Shown here piece after piece: positions 21,629 to 32,507 of a stretch of 64,000 nt of DNA. The translations under genes were made by a program, and so were the position numbers. Source of the stretch: Plotosus lineatus (lineage: Eukaryota > Chordata > Actinopteri > Siluriformes > Plotosidae); assembly GCA_024760905.1 (NCBI GenBank), contig CM045731.1:15253501-15317500 (forward strand), in the 5' to 3' direction. How positions within the stretch are numbered: position 1 is the stretch's first letter; each line of letters opens with the position of its first letter. The notes beneath the pieces were generated by a model. It worked only from the letters and a program-made list of their open reading frames with translations, did not search any database and was not told where the DNA came from.

Positions 21629-22634
21629 TAAGCTCAGAATGATCAGAAAACTGCATGCAGGATCCGTTTCCATTCATCCACCAGGTTGCACTTTATCAAT
21701 CAGAACTGATCTCATCTGGAAAAACTGGGATTTATTAGGAAATATTGTTATATGTTATAAAATATACATAAATAATTTTATATTTGTGTGGTGACCTAGA
21801 AAATCCAGTCACATGGTCAAAGCCTTATTTTACAGATCTATCTCAGATCTATTATGATCCATTTGTACATTTTTTGATAGTAAGGGGTTTTATCACTAGA
21901 GTCAGGGATGGAGGAGTAAATGATAAGCTGATTAAAATCCTTTATTACTCGTGATGAACGAGTTGGACGTGTGGTTTGACTTAAACCTGAGTTGGTTGTA
22001 GTTATTCAGTCATGAGGGCTTATGGAGCTTCATTAGGATTCATCCATCACATATCTCAGTTAACATCATCTGGTGTGATCTGTTACATGCTTTGTGACTG
22101 GTCTGACCATCACTGCCCCACCCGACCCTTCAGAGTTTCCTGTACGAGCCTTTGTGTTCTATGATGGCTGCAGGGTCAGATTTACCAAAGGCTGGAAGAA
22201 AGCTAGAGTTGTATCCATCCCCAATGTGAGAATAACACCGATCAGTGCAGCTGCTCTTTGTGCAAAAGGAAGAAGTTAATTATAAAAAGGTAAATAAATG
22301 GATCAATATGTCCAAATAGGGAAACTTGATTGGTGTCTGGATACAGAAGCACTATTTTGAAAAGGTTTTTTTTTTTTTTTTTTGTCTTACTGTGGGATGT
22401 TTCATATTATTCAATTGACCAAATAGTGATGCGCTAACGGAGACCAGAGTTTGTGTCCTTTTGTCGCTTTGTCATTCAGTCCCTTTGACACAACAAACCG
22501 TCCATGTGTCACATGACTGTGTGATGTAGAAGTGGACATATTGACTTCATGTTTCTTCTCTTGATTGCTCGCCATGAATCTGTACTTCAAGCTCTCCACA
22601 ATAGTATAAATAATTATTGTCTGTGATCCGATTT
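21629..22634. other. unassigned sequence, copy A
   Basis: From 21,890 on it matches copy B 52,070-52,700. It has a T homopolymer at 22,364-22,383. Copy A keeps a 106-base piece (22,157-22,262) that is deleted in copy B between two CTTTGTG repeats. No gene is recognised. Confidence 0.45.
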
Positions 22635-22890
22635 AAATCACTCCAGTGCAGCCAACTGGTTTAGCAAAGGCCGGCCATGTCTCTTACTGTCTTTGCTGAG
22701 AGTCATGTAAAAGAAAAATTGCTGACTTTTGTCAAGAGTAGGCTGCATAGCCATCAGCGTGTTTCTGTCCTGCGATACTGAGCTGTCCAGGATGTACTCT
22801 GCCCTTTCCCAGAGTAGGTTGATTTGAGCGGCAGTCTTCTTGTGACCTTAATTAGAATTAAGTGGTTCAGAAAATCAATGAATTAGGATC
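22635..22890 (+). repeat. 5'-truncated SINE, A-only
   Basis: Begins at TCCAGTGCAGCCAACTGG and ends CTTAATTAGAATTAAGTGG with an AATGAATTAGG tail. A flanking GATCCGATTTAAAT / GATCCTGTATAAAT imperfect repeat is visible. Copy B reads through at 52,700-52,730. Confidence 0.75.
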
Positions 22891-23046
22891 CTGTATAAAT
22901 CTTGGTTTCTTGATGAAGGGTTGCGCTGTCTGGGTACATTTTTAGAACTAGATTTAACATTAGCTTGTGCTTAGGTTTAATAAATAGCTACCTATTGTAT
23001 TACAGGCACTGACATAAAGAATAGAATAGAATACAAAAAACATCTG

Positions 23047-23050
<4 letters not shown>

Positions 23051-23114
<64 letters not shown>

Positions 23115-23117
23115 TGT
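23051..23117. repeat. (CT)n(GT)n microsatellite
   Basis: CT run followed by GT run and a short CTGT run. It is absent from the aligned part of copy B, where a (GT)n(AT)n run stands at 52,787-52,845. Confidence 0.9.
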
Positions 23118-23404
23118 CTGTCTGTCTGTCCTTAGCATATCCTTATTGGTGAGATATCATCACGTCCAGCAGATGGCGACCAAAGCATGACCGTCAACGC
23201 CAAATGAGGGACAGGCAGGGCATGAGAGTGAAAAGGCCATGTATGCAAGCATTTGTTGGACTGTTTATCATCATAATGTGCCCAAGTTCAGAGTTCATAT
23301 CATGTCTGTGAGGAAACCACAGGGTCAGAAAACACAGAGACTTAATGTTGCCCAGCTAAAAATGCAGAAGAATGAAGTAAGAGGCATTGAAACCAAACTC
23401 AGAC

Positions 23405-23427
23405 AATAAGCACACACACACCACACA

Positions 23428-23490
<63 letters not shown>
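23405..23490. repeat. (CA)n microsatellite
   Basis: Long CA run with a few interruptions. The matching copy B run (53,637-53,661) is short. The aligned duplication ends about 225 bases further on, near 23,715. Confidence 0.9.
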
Positions 23491-23493
<3 letters not shown>

Positions 23494-24004
23494 ACATTTC
23501 ATTAATTCACAATTATTAATAACTCATTAATAGACAGTATATACAGGAAAGATCCACAATCTGATTGGTTCAAGCTCTGAATAATACCTGAATTTAAATG
23601 TTGGATTAAAATTCAGGCTGTTACAGTTACTGGTTTTAAAATCTGAGATATTCAATAAGTGGTGTCCTCAAAAATCTGAGAAAATCTGACGAATATGGCC
23701 TTCACATTTTTCACGGTATACCATGGAGCTTCAAATACTGTGAACCCTTTATATATATATATGCTTTTTTTTGCAGTATTAGGATAAAGTGTAATTCTAC
23801 ATCCACTACAGCAGGTGGCAGTGGCTTTCTCACCAGAGTGTGCTCAGAGGTAAAATAAGAAGTGAAGTTAATAAACCCACCATGGAAATTTTTAACAGGG
23901 ACTGAAAGACAGGCGGGGAGAGATGGAGACGGTGAGAGAAACAATAGTCTCCCGGAAGCTAAGTCGAGGAGGTATGATGAAGTGGATGTAGCACTCGGCT
24001 TCAC

Positions 24005-24480
24005 TGTGCTGCGGTGAGAAACAAGGAAAGACCGCTGTGTTTACTGTGTCTGAAAACATTGGCTTCGGGAACCCAAATAAATTCAGGCGACACTTAAAGG
24101 TATCACACCCCGAGCACGGTGATGAGCCGCATGAGTTTTTTTTTTAGCAAAAATGTGCCGGATATTGCCAACAACCATCCTGTTTTGTGAATGCTACTCC
24201 AGCAAACCAGTGAGCTTTGTTGGCATCAGATAAGGTGGAGTACCAAACTGCTCAGCACAGAAAACCCCACAGCAGAGCAGAGGAACTAATCCTACCTGCA
24301 GCAGACACGGTCTCAGTCATGTTGGATGACATCACTGGATGACAAGTCCAGGTTCCAGTTCAGCATTGTGCAGGAGCTGAGAGTTCAGTATCGTGCTGGA
24401 GCTGAGAGTTCAGTATGGTCCTTTAAACCCTGCTTTGAAAAGCTGTGGACTGCGAAATGTGCTTATTGTGGCCATTAATC
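24005..24480 (+). pseudogene. hAT (ZBED-like) transposase fragment
   Basis: A C2H2-type BED finger is readable across two frames (CLLCLKT, then NKFRRHLKVSHPEHGDEPHE), followed by a piece reading KPHSRAEELILPAAD, which is a hallmark of ZBED5/SCAND3-like hAT transposases. Stops and frame changes make it inactive. It lies just outside the duplicated block, in the spacer. Confidence 0.6.
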
Positions 24481-24539
24481 TGGACTTAATCTTGTTGACA
24501 AAATAACAAAAATAAAAATAATACAAATTGTGAGCTGCT

Positions 24540-25411
24540 AGCGGTGGTCCTGGTGCTACAACAGTGGCGGCACTGGCTGGAAGGATCAGCCCATCCTTTC
24601 ATTGTCTGGACTGACCACAAGAATCTGTCCTACCTACGTACGGCCAAGAGGTGGAACTCCCGTCAGCCACGATGGGCCCTCTACATGGGGAGATTCAATT
24701 TTACCCTGAGGTACCACCCTGGCTCCCGGAACACGAAACCTGATGCTCTCTTCAGGCAGTTCTCCCCGGAGGATAGACACCACCACGGAGACCATCCTGT
24801 CCACCTCTTGTGTACTTGGAGATGCTCAATGGGAAGTGGAACGCCGAGTTCAGGATGCTCAGCAGGGGGATCAAGAGCCCGTCAGTTATATGTTCCTCCG
24901 CCGGCCAGAACCCCAGTGCTCCAGTTGGGTCACTCGTCAAAATTGGCCTGCCACCCAGGAGTCCACTGGACCCTCTTTTTCCTCCAACAACGTTTCTGGT
25001 GGCTGACCATAACAGTCGACACCAGGGAGTTCGTCCGAGCTTGCTCCACCTGTGCCTGGAGCAAGTCCTCCCACCGTGCACCCTCGGGCATCCTCAAACC
25101 CTTACCCATACCTCATCGCCCCTGGTAGCACAGTGCCGTGGACTTCATCACTTGTTTACCTCCATCTGAGGGCAATACGGTCATCCTGATGGTAGTAGAC
25201 CGCTTCTCTAAGGCAGTCCATTTCGTCCTTCTACCCAAGCTCCCCTCGGTGATGGAAAGAGCTGGCCTGCTGGTCCAACACAAATTCCGCCTCCATGAAA
25301 TCCCCCAGGATGTAGTTTCAAACCGAGGTCCCCAGTTTGCATCTCGAATTTGGAGTTTGGAAGGCGTTCTGTATCACCCTGGGAGTTTCTTTTTACAACA
25401 CCACTGGCCTC
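24540..25411 (+). pseudogene. Ty3/Gypsy LTR retrotransposon pol fragment
   Basis: The order is RNase H end (FIVWTDHKNLSYLRTAKRWN, RWALYMGRFNFTLRYHPGS, NTKPDAL), integrase zinc-binding domain (the HPGVHWT helix and CSTCAWSKSSH), then the integrase core ([36 protein letters not shown]). The frame shifts between 24,740 and 24,900, and a TAG stop precedes the core at 25,126-25,128. No LTR, gag or protease is visible. The fragment stops abruptly at the RTE junction near 25,411. Confidence 0.88.
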
Positions 25412-26480
25412 GTACACTTTTGCTTTCATATTTGCTGATACCTTACTATCACACATCATACCGGGCACTTTTCTCCCAACATTCCAACCAGCCTGCAAAC
25501 ACTCCTTCACCTCTTTTCCACACTCTCCATTACTCTGGATTATTGAGCCTAAGTACTGAAAATCCTCCACCTTCTTTATCTCTGCTCCCTGTAACCTCAC
25601 TGTTCCTCTTGGGTCCTTCCCATTCGCACACATGTATTCTGTTTTACTGAGGCTAACCTTCATTCCTCTTCTTTCCAGGCCATACCTCCATCTCTCTACA
25701 TTTCCCTGCACTTGTTCTCTGTTCTCACTACAGATAACAATGTTATCAGCAAACATCATAGTCCATGGAGATTCTTGTCTAACCTCGTCTGTCAGCCTGT
25801 CCATCCCCATAGCAAACATGAAGGGGCTCAGAGCTGACCCTTGATGCAGTCCCACCTCCACCTTGAACTCTTTTGTCACACCGACAGCACACCCCACCAC
25901 TGTCTAAAATCTCTCATTCATGTCCTGCACCACTCTAACATACTTTTCTGCCACTACAGACTTCCTCATGCAATACCACAGTTCCTCTGTTGGCACCCTG
26001 CCCTATGCTTTGTCCAGATCCACAAAGGCACAATGCAGCAACCTCTGATCTTTTCTATACTTTTCTATTAACATCCTCAAAGCAAACACTGCAGTTGGTG
26101 CTCTTTCTTGGCATGAAAGCAAACTGTTGTTCACAAATCGCAATCTCTGCCCTTAGTCTGGCTTCCACTATTGTTTCACATAACCTCATCGTATGGCTCA
26201 ACAACTTTATCTCTCTGTAGTTGCCACAACTGTAAACGTCTCTGTTGTTCTTAAAAATGGGCACCAGCACACTTCTCCTCCATTCCTCTGGCATCCTCTC
26301 ACTCTCTAAGACCTTGTTGAATGTTCTTGTCAGAAAATGTACTGCTATCTCTCCTAGACACTTCCATACCTTCACCAGTATGTCATCAGGACCAACTGCC
26401 TGTCCACTCTTCATCCTCTTCAGTGCCCTCCTCAATTCACCCTTACTAATCATTGCTACGTCCTGGTCCTCAACGGTCAC
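25412..26480 (-). pseudogene. RTE reverse transcriptase fragment with FADN
   Basis: Two frames: 26055-26480 (RALKRMKSGQAVGPDDILVK to EQQFAFMPRKS) and 25412-25900 (VGLHQGSALSPFMFAMGMD onward). The catalytic box reads MMFADNIVIC, an Asp-to-Asn change, and the C-terminus is lost. Confidence 0.85.
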
Positions 26481-27416
26481 CTATTCTAGTCTTTTTTCTC
26501 TTTCATTTTCCTCATTCATCAGCTGTTTAAAGTACTCTTTCCATCTTCCCAGCACACTTCTGTCATCAGGCAATACATTTCCCACTCTGTCCTTAATCAC
26601 TCTAACTTGCTGCACATCCTTCCCATCTCTATTTCTCTGCTGTGCCAACCTGTATAAATCATTTTCTCCCTCCTTACTGTCCAACCTATCATACAAGTCA
26701 TCATACACCCCCTGTTTGGCCTTTGACACCGCTACCTTCGCCTTATGCTGTGTCTCCCTGTACTCCTGTTTACTATCTTTGATCCTCGCAATGTCCCACC
26801 TCTTCCTTTGTACATACTCTTGCACTTCCTCATTCCACCACCAAGTCTCCTTATCTACTTTCCTTCCAGATGACACACCAAGTACTCTCCTACCTGTGTC
26901 CTTGATTACATTAGTTGTAGTTGTCCAGTCATCTGGAAGCACTTCCTGACCACCCAAAGCCTGTTTCAAATCCTCCTTGAAGACAACCCGACACTCTTCC
27001 ATTTTCAGCTTCCACCACATTGTCTTCTGCTCTGCCTTTGCCTTCGTCACCTTCCTCATCATAAGCATCACCCAGCACACCACCATCCTATGCTGTTTGG
27101 AAACACTCTCACCCGCTACTACTTTGCAGTCACTGACTTCCTTCAAATTACATCGCCTACACAAGATGCAGTCTACCTGTGTGCTTCTACCTCCTCTTTT
27201 ATAAGTCACCCTGTGCTCCTGTCTCTTCTGGAAGAAAGCATTCACCACAGCCATTTCCATCAGTTTTGCAAAATCTATCAACAGCTGTCCTTCTGTGTTC
27301 CTGTCTTGGATACCAAACCTGCCCATCACTTCCTCATCTCCTCTTTTGCCTGCACCAACATGTCCATTGAAGTCTGCCCCAATGACCACTCTTTCACTTC
27401 TGGGGGTACTCTGCAT
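26481..27416 (-). pseudogene. RTE endonuclease C-terminal part and linker
   Basis: Open for 311 codons: VIGADFNGHVGAGKRGDEE, HRVTYKRGGRSTQVDCIL and a long charged linker ending NEENEREKRLE. The N-terminal catalytic half of the endonuclease is missing, so it is not functional. Confidence 0.85.
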
Positions 27417-27472
27417 TACTTAATCTAACTCATGCCAGAAGAATGTAAGCACGAACAACATTGAACATCACG

Positions 27473-27640
27473 CCAACAGCACAGTGCAGATTTTTCCTCT
27501 TTAGTGTTGAATATAAAAAATAACTCCAAAGCTCAGTTTTTATTGTAAAGCCAATACAGCACAAATGGTGCTGTATGAAGGTGTCAAGTGGTGACTGGGG
27601 CTTGCGATGGTGTGGATGCATTTGTAGATAAACCGGTTCA
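27473..27640. repeat. third fragment of the duplicated unit
   Basis: This stretch matches copy A 4,728-4,905 and copy B 37,690-37,855 (CTCTTTAGTGTTGAAT, TCAGTTTTTATTGTAAAACC, GGTGTCATGTGATGACTG-like blocks) but lies in the spacer, flanked by RTE and Rex3. It shows that a third lectin-unit copy once stood here or was moved here. Confidence 0.75.
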
Positions 27641-28985
27641 TCTCATCTCATCTTCTTCTGCTTAATCCGGGCTCGAGTTGTGGAGGCAGCAACCTAAGCA
27701 AAGAGATCCAGACATCCCTCTGCCCAGCCACTTCCTCCATCTCTTCTGAGGAGACACCGTGGTGTTCCAAGACAAGCCGAGAGACATAGTTCCTCCAGCG
27801 TGTTGTTGGTCGACCCCGGGTTCTCTTTCCAGTGTGACATGCCTGAAGCACCACACCAGGGAGGTGTTCGGGTGGCATTCTAACCAGATGCCTGAGCCAC
27901 CTCAAGCTCAACTGGCCCACTCAATGCGGAAGAGCAGTGGATCTACTCCGAGCTCTCCCCAGATGGTAGAGCTTCTCACCTTATCTCTAAGGGAGAGGCC
28001 TGCCACCCGGCAAAGGAAGCTCATTTTGGCTGCTTGTATCCGCGATCTCATTTTTCAGTCACTACCCAAAGCTCATGACCATAGGTGAGGTTTGGAATGT
28101 AGATCGACTGGTAAATTGAAAGCTTTGCCTTGCAGCTCAGCTCCTTCTTCACCACGATGGGCTGATACAGGCTTCATTTAACATCAGAGGCTGCAGCGAT
28201 CCATCTGTTGATCCCCCGCTCTCGCCTTCCCTCACTCGTGAACAAGACCCCAAGATACCGAAACTTCTCCACTTGGGGCAGGACCTCATTCCCAACCCGG
28301 AGGGTTCATTCCACCCTTGTCTGACTGAGAAGCAAGGCCTCGGACTTGGAGGTGCTGATTTTCATCCCAGCCACTTCGCACTCGATTGAGAATCACTACA
28401 AAGAGAGCTGGAGGTCCCGGCTTGATGAAGCCAAAAGGACAACATCATCCGCAAAAAGAAGAGACGAGATCCCATGGCCACCAAACCAGAACCCCTCAAT
28501 GCTTCGTCTGTGCCTAGAAATTCTGTTCATAAAAATTGTGAACAGAATCAATGACAAAGGACAACCTTGGTGGACTCCAACCCTTACAAGAAATGAATTC
28601 GACTTGTCGTTACCAATAAGGACCAAACTCTGGCTCCGGTGATACAGCGATCAAATAGCCCGTAAAAAGTGGTCCAGAATGTCTTACTCCTGGAGCACAC
28701 ACCACAAGATAGTCCGAGGGACATGGTCAAAGCCTTCTCCAAATCCACAAAACACATGTGGACAAATTGGGCAAACCTCCATGCCCCCTCCAAGATCCTG
28801 TGGAGCGTACTGAGCTGGTTAAGATTGCTACAACCACATTGTTCCTCTTGAATCCGAAGTTCGACTATCGGTCAGATCCTCCTCTCCAGTACCCCTGCAT
28901 AGACTTTCCCGGGTAGGCTGAGGAGTGTGATTCCTCGATAATTAGAACATACCCACCGGTCCCCTTTTGTAAAAAAAAGAGGACT
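27641..28985 (-). mobile_element. Rex3: Rex3 LINE, 5'-truncated
   Basis: Minus-strand piece from the CATCTCATCTCATCTTC tail to the region encoding the start of the reverse transcriptase fingers. Frames at 28,396-28,626 (LLFADDVVLLASS intact) and 27,648-27,920 (C-terminal RGRPTTRWRNYVSRL) are separated by frameshifts. No duplication at its ends was found by eye. Confidence 0.88.
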
Positions 28986-29199
28986 ACTACCCCCGTTTGC
29001 CAATCCAGAATGAATGAATGAGATTTTACGGCATGTTCAACACTGTAAGTGTTATATTATGCTGAAAACGGTAAATAATAGCATCAAATATATTCAATAA
29101 AGATGGAGCTCACCTCTTTATAAATAAACATATATAAAAGGCATAAAATGACTAGAGTTTATAATATATATTAATTTATTTTAAAAAGTTTAAAATAAT

Positions 29200-30906
29200 A
29201 GAAGCATTACATTTCATAAACAGTTCCTTCAGTGAAGTAACCCTAAAATATTTATTTCTGACTAAATTAAACTCTGTCCAATCAATTAAAATATGCTTAA
29301 CTGAGAGGGGGCACACTAGGATTGATAAGAAAGAGTTTATTATCAACTTGTTCACTCCAATAATCCTGCCATTTGTTAAAAACCAAGTTATGAACTGCAG
29401 GCTTTAGGTCTGTATGTGATACTTTTTCCTCAATTATATCAAGACCAAGGGCTTCCTTGGCCAATTTATTGGCTTTTTCATTACCCTTGATTCCAACATG
29501 AGTGGGACACCAAGCAAACACAATATCCTTACCACCTTCTATATGTTAATTGCATTTCTGCAAAATGCCCAAAGTCTATTTAGATGATCAAAGTCATTAC
29601 CTATTAATGCAATTAGACTTGACAAAGAGTCAGAGAAAATGATAAATTTTTGCTTTCTAGAAGAAGACACCATATTAAGGGCGTGCAGAATCGCCCGCAA
29701 TTCAGCAGTGAATATAGATGCTATATCCAAAATCCGTACCTGATCACTGTGTCTCCTACTTACTGCAGTAGCTGCTACTTTATCCTGGTCCTCAGAGCCA
29801 TCAGTATAAATTGGGTTATAGTCCCTGTAAGAATCTTTCAACTCATTAAATCTAACTTTAAAATGTAAAGGATCTGTAAAACCCTGAGGATATTGTGACA
29901 ATGACAGATTGATTACAGGTCTTTTCAAGTGCCATGGTTGAACCTCTGGTACAGCATGTTGCTTTATATTGTCTAACCTTGGGCATACCTTATTCAAAGA
30001 TTCTTCGATCCTTAACACAAAAGGACGAATTGCTGTAGACTTTTTAATGAAAAGTTGTTCATTTACGACACAAAAGACTTTCTTATTACAGGCAGAGTTA
30101 TTTTAGTTGGCTTTAAGTTCAAGGGCATACCGCAATGCTAGCTTTTCTCTACGCAAATGCATGGCCAGTTCGCCCGCTTCAACATGTAGACTAGAGATAG
30201 GTGAAGTTCTCAAAGCTCCCAAGCATAATTTAAGAGCTTGATTTTTGAATGGTTTCTAGTTCCCGTAAATAAGACTTCCGAGCAGAACCATAGATTATGG
30301 AGCCATGATAATCTTTTTTAGATACCACTTTTAAGAAATTTAAAGACTTTTCACATTTTGTTCTTAAATAGTCAATATGTGCCTTGAAATTAAGTTTCTT
30401 GTCAAAGATGAGCTTCAAGAACTTAACCTGGTCCACTACTGGAATTATATTGCCTTTTAATGTAAATTCTGGATCATGATGTACTTTTTGTTTATTACAA
30501 AAGTGAACACATACGGTTTCTGACTGGTGAAATTTGAAACCATTGTTGTCTGCCCATGTTTGTATTTTATTAAGGTATAGTTGCGGTTGTCTCTCAATAG
30601 TGTTCATATTTTTCGACCTGCAGCTTACAGCAAAGTCATCCACAAATAAAGAATTATCAATACCCCCTTTCCCAGATTTTACGATACTATTTATTTTCAC
30701 ACTAAACAATGTAACCAATAAAATACTACCTTGAGGAACACCCATTTCCTGTTTATGAGGGGAGGAAAAGGTGTTCCCAATGTGAACTCTAAACCATCTG
30801 TTGGATAATTTTTTTTAATAAACATGGGTATTCTACCACGAAGGCGCATTTCATGAAGATCCTTTAGAATTCCATGTTTCCACATAGTATCATAAGCCTT
30901 TATCAC
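29200..30906 (-). mobile_element. I/Nimb-type LINE fragment with RNase H
   Basis: The minus strand encodes, in order and in several broken frames, a reverse transcriptase part (30,906-30,230: IKAYDTMWKHGILKDL, then MGVPQGSIL and LFVDDFAVSC) and an RNase H (30,018-29,297: IYTDGS, FTAELRAILHAL, IIFSDSLSSLIAL, WCPTHVGIKGNEKANKLA). The RNase H, LFVDDFA and NPIYTDGS signatures fit the I superfamily (Nimb-like) rather than RTE. The 5' part and any 3' repeat are missing. The 28,986-29,200 stretch is A/T-rich 3' sequence with no further feature. Confidence 0.8.
29539..30018 (-). pseudogene. LINE RNase H domain
   Basis: A 159-codon frame with the RNase H catalytic order D (YTDGS), E (TAELRAI) and D (FSDSLSS). 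The last histidine-bearing block (PTHVGIKGNEKAN) is in the adjoining frame at 29,297-29,521. Confidence 0.8.
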
Positions 30907-30930
30907 AATATGCTAATTTTTTGAGAAGGA
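30898..30930. mobile_element. solo Tc1 terminal repeat remnant
   Basis: Reads TTTATCACAATATGCTAATT then TTTTGAGAAGGAC, the outer end of a Tc1-like element of the family seen at 13,982 and 40,603. It is joined directly to the I-type LINE, so the rest of the Tc1 is gone. Confidence 0.75.
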
Positions 30931-30957
30931 CATGCTTGTGTATATATATATATATAT

Positions 30958-31218
30958 CCTTCACTACTTCGTGCTTCAATTCATGTGGCGTGCGCATCTG
31001 TACGTGTGTGTATTCATATTTTATTTACATCATATGCATTATTTTTCAATGTTTAATTGGTATTATGAGCATTTATAGCACTGAATATGTATTATTGATA
31101 TTATATACATGTACATATACGTCAGTCTATTGGAGGGTTGGGGGGTTTGACTTCACAGAATTCGGTGGTCACGGGGGGGTCTTGGTCCCAATAAATCGCG
31201 AAAAGTTAGGGATCCCTG
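30958..31218. mobile_element. Tigger-like MITE, uninterrupted copy
   Basis: It is flanked by TATA repeats. The left end reads CCTTCACTACTTCGTGCTTC and the right end read backwards is CAGGGATCCCTAACTTTTCG. It keeps CATATACGTCAG (31,115-31,126), the empty target of the Tc1 in the copy A relative. Confidence 0.8.
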
Positions 31219-31356
31219 TATATAGTATGTATAGTAGATTTGAGGTGAGGATATAAAGATTTGGGGTTGTTTATATATATATGTATATATATAGAGGATT
31301 TTCTGAGTAGATCCTTCCATAGGAGAGTGCTCAATACTTTTTGGTAGAGCAAATAA

Positions 31357-31592
31357 CAAAAATAAAAGGACAGGACAAAGACTTTCTATTGAAACTCCAT
31401 TTATCACTACAGATCTGTTTCGAGGGGTGGTGAAACCATCCTCTCTCTTCAGGTGATTATAGAAGAAATATCTATTCTATATGTTCTTCTATAATCACCT
31501 GAAGAGAGAGGATGGTTTCACCACCCCTTGAAACAGATCTGTAGTGATAAATGGAGTTTCAATAGAAAGTCTTTGTCCTGTCCTTTTATTTT

Positions 31593-31594
<2 letters not shown>
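31357..31594. repeat. 238-bp palindrome: 111-base arms, 16-base loop
   Basis: Left arm 31,357-31,467 and right arm 31,484-31,594 are reverse complements at 110 of 111 positions (the mismatch is at 31,422 / 31,529). The right arm is followed directly by a long (TA)n(CA)n run. The right arm contains CTGAAGA (31,499-31,505) and GAAAC (31,530-31,534), as in the core of hammerhead ribozymes; the left arm holds the same on the minus strand. Confidence 0.95.

Positions 31595-31670
<76 letters not shown>
31595..31670. repeat. (TA)n(CA)n microsatellite
   Basis: About 28 TA units followed by about 10 CA units, starting at the last base of the palindrome. Confidence 0.95.
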
Positions 31671-31671
<1 letters not shown>

Positions 31672-31990
31672 AGGATTTTAGTGAAGTTAGAATTTCATGA
31701 CATTTGCGATTCATGAACATTTGCTGTACAAAGCTAAATACAACCTCTGAAACACATCTTGTCTGATCCAACACCTCTGGAGGAAAGAGACAGCGCTGCA
31801 CATAGTGAAGTGATTAATATAAATATTAACTTAGAAATGAAGCGAAACTTATTCTTCCCATCACCATCCCTTTAACAGTGAACTACATCTCAGTACGTTT
31901 CCCAGAGTGAACACATCACTCACTCGAAATGACTCGAGCGCTACAGAATCCAACCATCTGAGATTAACTAAGAGATCTTCTTTCTGTTCT

Positions 31991-32095
31991 TTAATCTTCT
32001 TTCTTTTTCTTGTGAAACACCTTTCCGTCTGGTTGTATTCTCCATTTCACCTTGACGGTCTTTGCCAGCCCACGCTCCTCCAGTTTCTGCTGGAC
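31991..32095 (-). CDS. copy B last exon, basic C-terminus
   Basis: Acceptor TTCTTCAG, 34 codons (VQQKLEERGLAKTVKVKWRI then QPDGKVFHKKKKED) and TAA at 31,993-31,991. The WR..PDGKVFHKK ending is typical of this fish lectin family. No matching exon is visible at the left end of copy A. Confidence 0.8.
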   Translation of the reverse strand, partial: VQQKLEERGLAKTVKVKWRIQPDGKVFHKKKKED

Positions 32096-32308
32096 CTGAA
32101 GAAGAGAATAAAACTCTTATTAGTGAATAATCCAGAATAGTGAGACTCATCTCCTGTGAAAATGCCACAAAAACTGAACCCAACAGTCGGGTTATGATTC
32201 CAGGACGGTGTGTAAGTGTCAGAACTTGATGAAGACTCAGATTTTGTCTGCAGTAATGAGGAGGAGAAGGTACATTACAAGTGGAGTCTTGTGGAGGATG
32301 AAACTCAC

Positions 32309-32400
32309 CCACTTCATGATGGCGTCCATTACTGCAGGATCGTTCACATCCTTATCGGACTTCACCTCCATCCTCATGATCTTTTGCTGTCCTGTGATAT
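32309..32400 (-). CDS. copy B exon, lectin tail part 1
   Basis: 92 bases in phase 1/0. It encodes DITGQQKIMRMEVKSDKDV and a short DPAVMDAIMKW end. The donor is GTGAGTT. Confidence 0.75.
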
Positions 32401-32507
32401 CTGCACGTGGAAATGTAAAGATTCAATACACGAACAAGAACACCATGAAACTGGCTCCTTTAAATCTTTTATTTATTTCAATGAGAGTGAATAAAATTTT
32501 AACTCAC

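Larger units (their letters stand above)
25412..27472 (-). mobile_element. RTE (BovB-like) LINE, both ends truncated
   Basis: Minus-strand copy with the end of the endonuclease region (27,416 down to about 26,900), the linker and most of the reverse transcriptase, cut off before the C-terminus. It abuts the Gypsy fragment at the left and a fragment of the duplicated unit at the right. No 3' GAAGAAG tail is present. Confidence 0.88.

Noticed and set aside
23405..23490. CRISPR-like or satellite array
   Set aside because: Pure dinucleotide microsatellite without spacers; CRISPR arrays are not expected in a fish nuclear genome.
24540..25411. endogenous retrovirus
   Set aside because: The RNase H and integrase sequences (TDHKNLSYLRTAKR, HPGVH) are of Ty3/Gypsy type. 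No envelope, gag or LTR is visible.
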